From: Rhodoblastus acidophilus
Lineage (GTDB): Bacteria; Pseudomonadota; Alphaproteobacteria; Rhizobiales; Beijerinckiaceae
Direction of reading: 5' to 3'
NCBI RefSeq assembly: GCF_900187365.1
Contig: NZ_FYDG01000004.1
Coordinates: 186,001-250,000, forward strand
DNA: 64,000 nucleotides
Part shown: positions 40,601 through 46,785 of the stretch, piece by piece
Layout: each line of letters opens with the position of its first letter
How positions within the stretch are numbered: the stretch's first letter is position 1
Notes under the pieces: model-generated
What the model saw: the letters and a program-made list of their open reading frames with translations, nothing else
Told to the model about the DNA's origin: nothing
The model's database searches: none
Program-made: the position numbers and the translations under genes

Positions 40601-40696
40601 GGCTCAATCGAAAATCAGACAATAAACAAAGCTGTCGTTGATGTGCTTGAAGGAACCAAAATCGCCTTCGACAACAGAGGGCAGAAATATCACTGA
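37634..40696 (+). CDS. TrlF-type PHP-SMC ATPase
   Basis: This 1020-residue protein joins an N-terminal PHP phosphoesterase (WDLHIHTPAS, H14 and H16; a later SGSDAHCF) to an SMC/Rad50-like ATPase. The ATPase has Walker A IGNKGSGKSA near 375, long coiled coils (about 480-800), signature LSPGQRGALLL and Walker B PIVLDQPEENLDNE near 930, then THNPNLA. TrlF-family proteins are found in defence islands and are thought to sense or cut nucleic acid; that role is inference. The start is ATG 37634 with GAGGT upstream. It is the largest right-hand cargo gene of E1. Confidence 0.85.
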   Translation: MYSRGSEWREWDLHIHTPASFHWNGEHFGADAARNAQLVDEMIGALNDARPIAFSIMDYWNFEGWFALQRRRREQGSPELTKTVFPGIELRLAAPIEGRLNAHVLFSDKISDQHLKDFLSRLKLELTNQPLSRDALIGYARQVGDDILATHGFDKSTIIGNEAEAYKAGCTIAEINVDSYKEAIRLVPDSQAVGFMPFSTNDGLQSVKWSRHYAYVLGLFQCSPIFETRKPEQWAAFAGIETQENKAWFANFQAALKGIPRLAVSGSDAHCFRGNGTNDKRGYGDFPSGKRTWIKADPTWKGLLQALKEPAKRSYIGEQPPKLDRIKQNKTFYIDCVSVRKADNSTIQDAWLDGVKIPLNPDLVAIIGNKGSGKSALADIIALLGNSQQSIHFSFLKKDRFRGKAGEPARQFIGELSWLAGDPSTMPLADDPSVDRVELVRYIPQGRFEALCNDHVSGKTDRFEKELRGVIFSHVPASIRLDALDFDQLIEKQESVFRARINELRKSLRALNQQIVETEDQLHPKVKKNIEELIRLKIGEYEGQKALEPTAVNPPAEELSPEQAVASSRLAEISARLEELEVGYKATNPAHQLIKKKQRSIRSINDRLALVERQFKEFTNEIANDLSIIGVNTSDLITLSINRTLLNSHQEALSLEDETISKTVKDIGEEQFKLIEERKCLAEKLNEPQKQYQVYVQAVKEWKAALEAIDGSETEPDSLRGLRRRLTQIDKLGDFLTDKKAERLEITRQLFGVLDEQRKAREELFAPLQELIQTNSLIRDHYKLQFQSKLLGSPETVASQLFSGIKQLRGEIRGEDESFAAVRTRFEKYQFDSADDCVAFASEIATLLEESADGQNHIPGIRTIMRKDKEPADVYSYIFGLQYLEPKYTLLFQDTQIEQLSPGQRGALLLIFYLLVDKGRNPIVLDQPEENLDNETVVSLLVPVLNEAKKTRQIIMVTHNPNLAVVCDAEQIIHATFDRKNGARISYHSGSIENQTINKAVVDVLEGTKIAFDNRGQKYH

Positions 40697-40728
40697 TAAT
40701 CCAATGGCAAGCCATTGGGAGGTATTAA

Positions 40729-40962
40729 ATGAAATGGTACTGGAACACACGAAAAGGCACTGTTTGGATTGTGCCAAGACAGGATTTGGGCAGCATAAGG
40801 TATCATGTTGTTTATGACGACGAGGCGCTCGGTAGTTACCACTCTCCTCAACAAGCCGCCGACGACGTCGCTGGCGGACACACGTTCGGACCCAGCAATG
40901 GAGTCGATCTCGGTTCGCTGGGAATATCCAACAACATCGCGGACTGGCAACACACGAACTGA
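40729..40962 (+). CDS. Small partner protein of the TrlF gene
   Basis: This 77-residue protein (MKWYWNTRKGTVWIVPRQDL...) lies 32 nt behind the TrlF-type gene with GGAGG 10 nt before its ATG. It carries YDDEALGSYHSPQQAADDVA and PSNGVDLGSLGI. I believe similar small proteins recur in mobile islands, but I know no function. Its position suggests it may act with the ATPase. The E1 right end starts about 40 nt later. Confidence 0.55.
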   Translation: MKWYWNTRKGTVWIVPRQDLGSIRYHVVYDDEALGSYHSPQQAADDVAGGHTFGPSNGVDLGSLGISNNIADWQHTN

Positions 40963-41003
40963 GACTCAATCCAGCAGATCGCCCTGCTGGATTATTTTTT
41001 CAA

Positions 41004-41110
41004 TTTAGGGAAAAACCAGATTCAAATTCAGGGAAAAACCGAGTCCGATCGGAATGGTTAAACCTCTGATTTATGATTGCGATGCAGGAAAAACCAAACT
41101 CAAAGCGACA
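41004..41110. repeat. E1 right end with transposase-binding repeats
   Basis: In inverted orientation to the left end. The inner site 41004-41028 differs from the inner left site at one of 25 positions. A second site adjoins it at 41029-41052, and the outermost (41087-41110) ends in GCGACA. The common core is GGAAAAACC. Confidence 0.9.
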
Positions 41111-41115
41111 CCAAT
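41111..41115. repeat. E1 target-site duplication, right copy (CCAAT)
   Basis: Identical to 18827-18831 and directly next to the E1 ACA end. Its last two bases also form the start of the E2 duplication ATGTC. Confidence 0.95.
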
Positions 41116-41118
41116 GTC
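41114..41118. repeat. E2 target-site duplication, left copy (ATGTC)
   Basis: ATGTC directly precedes the TGT end of E2 and recurs directly after its ACA end at 49500-49504. Confidence 0.93.
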
Positions 41119-41192
41119 TGTGGGCAGAACGATAATTCCTCCGCAATGGAAGCATATTCCCACGCAGACGGAATGAATATTCTGCTCACACA
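41119..41192. repeat. E2 left end with three 22-bp repeats
   Basis: Sites begin at 41127 (GAACGATAATTCC), 41149 (GAAGCATATTCC) and 41171 (GAATGAATATTC), exactly 22 bp apart. The first two also share CGCA after the ATTCC core. This is a typical transposase-binding array. Confidence 0.85.
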
Positions 41193-41210
41193 GTAAAAAC
41201 AATGAATTAG

Positions 41211-41410
41211 GCGACATGCGAGCGAGGTGTTCCCCGCTCGCAGCAGCGGGCGGCTGGCAATGCCAGTCGCCCAAGTCGCAGAAGGAACAAAGTAAGATCG
41301 ATTTGGCCGTCGCTCATGCAGCGATGGCAAAAGAAAACCGAGGCCGACAGAGTCGACCTCGGTTACCGCGGGAAGGCCAAAGGCCGCGCGGGGCGAAGAG
41401 GCGAACCTCT
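41211..41410 (+). ncRNA. Candidate structured RNA upstream of the YTGPGGGx-repeat gene
   Basis: A three-way junction is visible: GCGAC (41211)/GTCGC (41275) encloses TGCGAGCG/CGCTCGCA (41217-41242) and GGGCGGCTGGCA/TGCCAGTCGCCC (41248-41272). Further stems follow: TTTGGCCGTCGCT/AGCGATGGCAAA (41302-41331), AACCGAGG/CCTCGGTT (41336-41364), CCGCG..GGCC/GGCC..CGCGG (41366-41391) and AGAGG/CCTCT (41397-41410). So many strong stems in 200 nt suggest a folded RNA or leader. The second stem and the AGGAACAAAG that follows recur behind the gene. The strand is assumed from the gene. Confidence 0.5.
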
Positions 41411-41492
41411 CCTGTATCGGCAAAATCAGGTTAGCGGGATTCGTGCCTCCGAGTCGATGAGCCTTTGGCATCATCACAGGAGAAATTTCAAA

Positions 41493-41906
41493 ATGGCATG
41501 GCCACGCAACCTTTACACTGGACCGGGCGGTGGAGCCTACACCGGCCCGGGAGGAGGTCTGTACACTGGACCGGGTGGTGGAGCTTACACTGGACCGGGA
41601 GGCGGCATGTATACTGGTCCCGGCGGAGGAATGTACGCGGGGCCGGGTGGAGGAATTTACTCCGGCCCCGGCGGCGGCCTTTATACGGGTCCGGGCGGCG
41701 GTCTCTACACAGGTCCCGGCGGTGGCCTTTATACAGGACCGGGAGGAGGGCTTTATACTGGTCCCGGCGGCGGTATGTACAATGGACCGGGTGACTATAA
41801 AGCGAAGACCCCGCCATGGTATGTGTTGGTCGCCGTACTTCGCCAGAAAGGCATGCACAAATACGCCGACCTCATCGAGAAATATCTCAAAGGGCGGAAG
41901 GCATAA
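41493..41906 (+). CDS. YTGPGGGx octapeptide-repeat protein
   Basis: This 137-residue protein has MAWPRNL, then eleven tandem copies of YTGPGGGx (x is mostly L, A or M; two copies read YAGPGGG and YSGPGGG) and a partial YNGPG. A 37-residue, probably helical tail follows (KTPPWYVLVAVLRQKGMHKY...). Codons vary freely between copies, so the peptide pattern, not the DNA repeat, is being kept. AGGAG lies 9 nt before the ATG. Gly/Pro/Tyr repeats suggest a flexible or fibrous array with a binding tail. I know no function. It is the main cargo of E2 and lies between two similar folded RNA-like elements. Confidence 0.7.
   Translation: MAWPRNLYTGPGGGAYTGPGGGLYTGPGGGAYTGPGGGMYTGPGGGMYAGPGGGIYSGPGGGLYTGPGGGLYTGPGGGLYTGPGGGLYTGPGGGMYNGPGDYKAKTPPWYVLVAVLRQKGMHKYADLIEKYLKGRKA
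41514..41792 (+). repeat. 24-bp tandem repeats encoding YTGPGGGx
   Basis: Eleven full 24-bp units and one partial. Synonymous positions differ widely between units (TAC/TAT, GGC/GGA/GGT/GGG, CCG/CCC), so this is not a fresh slippage array. Confidence 0.9.
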
Positions 41907-41921
41907 GGCCGAAGTAAAGGA

Positions 41922-41990
41922 AAGCGGAAATCGCTTCCGCTTGCGGCAAACCGGGTGGCTGGCAATGTCAGCCGCCCGAGTGAGCAGGAA
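41922..41990 (+). ncRNA. Second copy of the folded element, behind the repeat gene
   Basis: A perfect 8-bp hairpin AAGCGGAA/TTCCGCTT (41922-41942) precedes GGGTGGCTGGCA/TGTCAGCCGCCC (41953-41977) and CAGGAACAAAG. The last two parts copy the element at 41248-41292, with changes in the stem. The rest of the gap up to tnsA (41991-42782) holds a terminator-like hairpin and a palindrome but no convincing gene. Confidence 0.45.
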
Positions 41991-42328
41991 CAAAGAGGTG
42001 TTGAAGCGATCGCAACTTTTAGCGAAGATTTGGCGGCTGAGTTGGAGCTTCAACAAGGCGTCTGAGAGGTCTAACCCACGGGAATAGCGCCAGAAAACTC
42101 CACGTCAACACGGCCTGGATTTAGTTCTTGCCAAAGTTCATGCTGTGTTCTAAACTGAACAAATGCGAAACATGCAGCTCATAGGCGTCGAGCCGGAATC
42201 TGAGGCGACTTCGATCGCCCAGGCGGCTCCGTGCGCCCTTCCCGGAGTCTGCAAGACGACCTGATGTCGGGAGGGCGCCAGCGCGGTCCCCTCCCATGCA
42301 AAATCTCGCCAGCGATGTCGTGTTGGAA

Positions 42329-42358
42329 CCTGCCGGATGCTCCGTTCGGCGGGTTTTT
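42329..42358 (+). terminator. Terminator-like hairpin in E2
   Basis: CCTGCCG (42329-42335) and CGGCGGG (42347-42353) form a stem followed by TTTTT. It may end a transcript from the repeat gene or a small RNA in 41910-42330. Further on, GGGACGTCCC (42591-42600) is a 10-bp palindrome about 180 nt before tnsA and a possible operator. Confidence 0.55.
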
Positions 42359-42782
42359 CGTGTCGTTTCAGCAACGCGGTCTTGGCAATTCAAGCGATTT
42401 TGGCGGCAGCTGAAAATTTTTTCGATTCCTCGCCAGACCAATAGAATCCGGACGCCGCGGTCACAGTCATGGTCAAGCTGGAGTTCCGATCGACTCGCAT
42501 CTCGCCGCTGGCTGTTGCAACGTGAGCTTGTCAACAGCGAATCACCCCAGCCGCAACAGAGGCCGCCTTGAACTAGACCAGAAATGAAAAGGGACGTCCC
42601 GAACTTCGACCTTCGGAGCGTCCCCAATCTCTTCAAACCGCCCGCCGAATCCTACCAAGACAAAACGGGCGACTCTCTGCATCCCGGCTTCCGCCGAGTG
42701 GGATGATCTTGCTTGCGTCGACCCGAAAACGCAAGAACAAAGATCCTCCTCCTTGCGGCGCCGGTCAAACGGACCGACGCGA

Positions 42783-43511
42783 ATGTCTCCTTTACCAAGC
42801 AGCGCCGACTTGGACGCCGACAACGGCGCCTTCCGGTCGCCCGCGCCGTCGAGCGCCTCGCGCCTGCCGCCGAAGCCGTCGGAGAACCAGCGATTTTCCG
42901 GGCGGGTCCGCTTTGTCGCCGGTCTCGATCCGCACGTCGTTCACTGCGAGTCCATCCTCGAATGGAAGGCGGCGCTCGTCTTGCTCGCCATGCCCGACGC
43001 CTTGGATATATTCGAGCAGCCGCCGGCGGTCGAATACGTCGACCAGCATGGCGAGATCCATCACCACACTTTCGATTTCATGCTGCATCTGCGCGACGGA
43101 ACCCGGCTCGCCATCATGGTCAAGCCGGCGGAAATCGCCGCTCGGAAAGGAATTTACGATCTCGTCAAGCTGATCGCGCTTCAGGTTTCGATGGATTTCG
43201 CCGACGGCGTGCTGCTGATCACCGACGAGGACTGCGACCGGGATACGGTCCACGACGCCGTCCTGATCGACGACATGCGCCGCCACGACGACCCGGAGGC
43301 GGATGCCGCCGTTCGCGGCATCGTTGCGGACCTCGTCGGGGAGCCGACGATCCAATGCCTGGTTGACGCCACTGGCCTCGGCCCGCGCGCGTTCGGCGCC
43401 GTCGTGCGTCTGATCGGCGACGGCGTGCTTCAGGTGATGAACTCGCGGCGCATCCGCCACGGCGCCCGTGTGCGTCGGACCGGCGCCCCGTTCAGGGATT
43501 CGCCGCCATGA
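42783..43511 (+). CDS. tnsA: TnsA-like endonuclease of E2
   Basis: This 242-residue protein is homologous to the E1 TnsA. All expected catalytic positions are there: CESILEWK (E56 or E60), HTFDFMLH (D98) and MVKPA (K114). It should therefore cut the 5' ends and allow cut-and-paste movement. The start is ATG 42783; the frame is open ten codons further upstream. The stop overlaps tniA (ATGA). Confidence 0.87.
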   Translation: MSPLPSSADLDADNGAFRSPAPSSASRLPPKPSENQRFSGRVRFVAGLDPHVVHCESILEWKAALVLLAMPDALDIFEQPPAVEYVDQHGEIHHHTFDFMLHLRDGTRLAIMVKPAEIAARKGIYDLVKLIALQVSMDFADGVLLITDEDCDRDTVHDAVLIDDMRRHDDPEADAAVRGIVADLVGEPTIQCLVDATGLGPRAFGAVVRLIGDGVLQVMNSRRIRHGARVRRTGAPFRDSPP

Positions 43512-45688
43512 ACGTGCATTCCCCCGGCGGCTCCGCGCCCGTTCGCATCTGGAAATTCGACAAGGACGACCTGATCGGCATCGGCAGGCATGACTTTTCC
43601 CTCGTCGAGTCGACGCCGGAAGGGCACGTTCTCGCGCGCCTCGACAACCCGTCGATCACGCAGAATGTCTCCCACGCCGACATCGAGCGCTGGCGCGGAA
43701 CCACCGGATTCCGCCACGTCCCCAACCACTTCTCGGCGGAGAAGCAGAAGGCGCTCGCCAAGGGCGACATCTCCTATCTTTCCGACCTGCCCGCCAAGGT
43801 GCAGTCCACGATCCTGTGGAAGTGGGAGTTCTGTCGGCGCTTCCTCGAAATGGAGCAATTGAAGGCGGCAAGCCGCTCGGACGACGGTCTTGGCCGGGCC
43901 ATCGACGCCATCCATGCGGTCGTGTCGAAGATGGACATCGGCAGGAAGATTGTGCCTGAGAAGAAGAACAGGCTGGGCATCGTCATGGCCGAGGCGACTG
44001 TCGTCGAGCGCAAGAAGCCTTGCGCCGCGACCGTGCGCGACTGGCTGATCAGGCTCGAAGGCTACGGCTTCGACCTGCGGGTTTTGCGCGACGGTCGCTA
44101 CAGGAGCGGCAACAGGAACGGTCTCGACCCCGACGTCAAGGCGTTGCTCGACAACGCCATCAATGGCGTCTGCGGCGCGACCGACGAGCGCCGCGTTCCG
44201 GTCGCGAGAATCGTCGAAAATCTCGCCGTCGCGCTTAGGAAGGAGAACGCGAACAGGGCGTCTGACGACCAGCTGTCGCGCCCCTGCGACAAGACGATCT
44301 CGAACCACGCCAGAAAACTCCCACAGTTCCTGCGCTATGCGGGGCGGCACGGCATCGACGCCGCGAGGAAGCGCTATCCCGCGAACTCGTCGGGCATCGA
44401 CGTCACGCGCCCGCTCCAGCGCGTCGAGATCGACGAGTGGCGCGTGCCCCTGCACGTTCTCCTGACGTGGACCGGCGCATGGAACGACCTGACCGACAAG
44501 AAAAAGAAGAAGTTGAAGCGGGTTCGCGTGTGGGTCTGCGTCGCCATTGACGTGGCGACCCGTTGCATTCTCGGCATGCGTCTCAGCGAGACCGTGGCTT
44601 CCACCAACTCCATGGCGGTGCTGGAGATGATGGTCGGCGACAAGACCGACATGGCGCTCGCCGTCGGCGCGAAGACGCCGTGGGACATGTTCGGGCGCCC
44701 GCACCAGATCGCCAGCGACTGGGGCGGATCGCTGGTCTCGCGGCGCGTCGTGGCTGCGATCATGGACCTTCAGGTCGCCTCGTTGCAGCCGCCGCGTGGC
44801 TGTCCGAGCCTGCGCGCACACATCGAGCGCGTCTTCAGGACTGTCGGAACGCAGCTGATTTCCCGCTTCACCGGGCAGACCTTCGCCAACGTTGTCGCCA
44901 AGGCCGGATACGACAGCGAGAAGCGCGCCAGCCTGACCGTTGCGGAACTTTGCCGCTGCCTCGTTCTGTACGTGGTCGACGTCTATCACAACCTGCCGCA
45001 CGACGGGTTGGGCGGCGAGACGCCGCGCGAGGCTTGGCTGCGCCTGACCAAGAATTTTCCTATCGCGCCACCGCCCGACATGGACGCCGCACGCGCGATC
45101 TTCGGCGAGCATCTCGCCAAGCCGCTCGGCCCGAATGGCGTCGAGTTCGCCGGCATCCCCTACCAGTCGCCGGAATTGCAGCAGCTCTTCCGCGACAAGG
45201 GCAAGATCGACGTGGAGATGCGCGTCCACCTGAAGGACTTGCGCCGCGCCAGCGTGCTGATCGACGGCGCGTGGCGCCCGGCGCCATGCATAATCTTCGA
45301 CGAGGACAGGCTGAAGCAGTCTCTGTCGCTCGGCCAATGGAAGGCCGTCGCCGGCAAGCTGAACCGGGAATATCCCGGCGGCAGGGGCTTGGACAACGAC
45401 ATCGTCCTCAACGCCATCAAGGAGATCCAGCGCGTCAGCGAGGACGCTGTCAGGCTCCGGGGAATCGGCTCCACCATCCCCAGCGAGAAGGCCATCGCTC
45501 GCGCCGAAAGGGACATCATGCTCGGCTTCACCATGCCGCCCGCCGACGCCGACTGGCCTGATCGCGAGCCCGTCGCACCGAAGGATTTCAGGTCGCGCGT
45601 CGTGCCGACCGGAAGCGGCGGTGCGCCTTCGCCTGCCGCGCCGAGTACCGGCGCCTCCAGCCGCACCATCAGGACCGAGAAGGACTAG
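43508..45688 (+). CDS. tniA: TniA/TnsB transposase of E2
   Basis: This 726-residue DDE transposase has the core residues D309 (EIDEWR), D404 (ASDWGG) and E440 (AHIERVF), all intact. N-terminal DNA-binding and C-terminal beta-barrel regions match the E1 protein in order, but the sequences are far apart. It should bind the 22-bp GAANNATATTCC-type repeats at the E2 ends. It overlaps tnsA by 4 nt and is followed 2 nt later by tniB. Confidence 0.95.
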   Translation: MNVHSPGGSAPVRIWKFDKDDLIGIGRHDFSLVESTPEGHVLARLDNPSITQNVSHADIERWRGTTGFRHVPNHFSAEKQKALAKGDISYLSDLPAKVQSTILWKWEFCRRFLEMEQLKAASRSDDGLGRAIDAIHAVVSKMDIGRKIVPEKKNRLGIVMAEATVVERKKPCAATVRDWLIRLEGYGFDLRVLRDGRYRSGNRNGLDPDVKALLDNAINGVCGATDERRVPVARIVENLAVALRKENANRASDDQLSRPCDKTISNHARKLPQFLRYAGRHGIDAARKRYPANSSGIDVTRPLQRVEIDEWRVPLHVLLTWTGAWNDLTDKKKKKLKRVRVWVCVAIDVATRCILGMRLSETVASTNSMAVLEMMVGDKTDMALAVGAKTPWDMFGRPHQIASDWGGSLVSRRVVAAIMDLQVASLQPPRGCPSLRAHIERVFRTVGTQLISRFTGQTFANVVAKAGYDSEKRASLTVAELCRCLVLYVVDVYHNLPHDGLGGETPREAWLRLTKNFPIAPPPDMDAARAIFGEHLAKPLGPNGVEFAGIPYQSPELQQLFRDKGKIDVEMRVHLKDLRRASVLIDGAWRPAPCIIFDEDRLKQSLSLGQWKAVAGKLNREYPGGRGLDNDIVLNAIKEIQRVSEDAVRLRGIGSTIPSEKAIARAERDIMLGFTMPPADADWPDREPVAPKDFRSRVVPTGSGGAPSPAAPSTGASSRTIRTEKD

Positions 45689-45690
45689 CC

Positions 45691-46785
45691 ATGCCCGACG
45701 ACCAGAACACCCAAGGCAAGCCGGACACGCTGGCCCTTCTTAGCCTCTCGCAGTCCGAGGACGACATGAGGCGGTTGGGCGTGCTCGCCGACGTCTATTC
45801 CCTCTACTTCGCCTTCGGCCATCGTGACGACCCCTTGAGGGCCGAACTGGACCGCATGATCGGGCGCCTTCTGATGCGAATCTCCGGTCTTCTGCCGCCA
45901 GAGGCCGCCGACAGGTTGGACACGAGATGCCTGGTTCTGACGGGCGCTTCCGGCGCGGGCAAGAGCGCGGCTCTGGGGCGCATGTTCCTCAAGCACCCGT
46001 CGTTCCCCGGATTCGGCGTCGCCGGTTCGGGATGCCCAGCCGTCAGGGTGCGGGTCCGGGGCGGCTGCACCCACGGCAGCCTCGCGCGCGCCCTGCTCCG
46101 CGCCCTCGACTATCCGATCATCGTCGCGAGGAAGGACGCCGAGACCCTGTGGGAGATGGCGCGCGAGCGCGTCCGAATGATGGACGTTCGGGTGATCTAT
46201 TTCGACGAGTTCCAGAACGTGATCGAAACCGCCAACGTCGACGAGGTCCAGAAGATGCTGAATAGCCTCAAGACCTTCCTGAACCACGAAACCCACCCGG
46301 TCCTGCTGGTCCTCTCCGGCCTGCCCTCAATCGTTCCGTTTCTAGAAATCGACACGCAGGTCTTCCGGCGCAGCGTGTTCATCCGGTTCCAGCCGCTCGA
46401 TGCTGACGACCTTCCGTTGCTGTCCAAGATCGTCGGCGATCTCGCCAAGGCGGCCAATTTGCGCGTGGACATCCCGAAGATGGCCGGATTTCTGCCGCGC
46501 CTGATGCATGCCTCTCTGTTCCAACTCGGCACCTCCGTCGAACTCGCCTGCGAGGCGGCGGAACAGGCGTTGATGGTTGGAGGCGATACGCTGGAAGTCG
46601 GCCATTTCGCCGCCGGCTTCGCGCGCCGCACCGGAAACGCCGACGAGGCCAACCCCTTCCTCGCCAAGGACTACCACCTGATCGACTGCTCCCGCGTCCA
46701 CCGGAAGGCGGTCATCGCCCCGGACGATGACGACGAGATGGACAAGCGCCGCCGGATGCGCCGGAAGATGCGAGCGACGAAGTGA
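45691..46785 (+). CDS. tniB: TniB/TnsC transposition ATPase of E2
   Basis: This 364-residue AAA+ protein has Walker A GASGAGKS (85-92) and Walker B VIYFDEFQ (D172, E173). It starts 2 nt after the tniA stop and overlaps tniQ by 4 nt (GTGA), so the four genes are one tightly coupled operon. The C-terminus is strongly basic (KRRRMRRKMR). Confidence 0.93.
   Translation: MPDDQNTQGKPDTLALLSLSQSEDDMRRLGVLADVYSLYFAFGHRDDPLRAELDRMIGRLLMRISGLLPPEAADRLDTRCLVLTGASGAGKSAALGRMFLKHPSFPGFGVAGSGCPAVRVRVRGGCTHGSLARALLRALDYPIIVARKDAETLWEMARERVRMMDVRVIYFDEFQNVIETANVDEVQKMLNSLKTFLNHETHPVLLVLSGLPSIVPFLEIDTQVFRRSVFIRFQPLDADDLPLLSKIVGDLAKAANLRVDIPKMAGFLPRLMHASLFQLGTSVELACEAAEQALMVGGDTLEVGHFAAGFARRTGNADEANPFLAKDYHLIDCSRVHRKAVIAPDDDDEMDKRRRMRRKMRATK

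Larger units (their letters stand above)
18832..41110. mobile_element. Tn7-like transposon E1 (22,279 bp), complete
   Basis: Left end TGTCGTTTTGA and right end (reverse complement) TGTCGCTTTGA are followed in both by TGGTTTTTCC. Repeats of about 22 bp line both ends, and a perfect 5-bp duplication CCAAT flanks the element. Inside is a full TnsA-TniA-TniB-TniQ set (29677-35561). It lies in the middle, with cargo on both sides: restriction genes, a YaaC-like pair, an exonuclease operon and an XRE gene on the left; exported and TM2 proteins, TrlF and a small partner on the right. Much of the cargo is AT-richer than the chromosome. No resolvase, Cas gene or CRISPR array is seen. The insertion lies 15 nt downstream of the nrdJ stop. 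Confidence 0.95.

Noticed and set aside
41111-41121. E2 left end starting at the first TGT (41115)
   Set aside because: The right-end alignment and the matching ATGTC duplication fit only a start at 41119 (TGTGGGC).
41316-41492. In-frame extension of the YTGPGGGx gene to an upstream ATG
   Set aside because: The ATG at 41493 has a good ribosome binding site, and the upstream codons lie in the folded RNA-like region and are rich in Arg and Lys without conservation signs.
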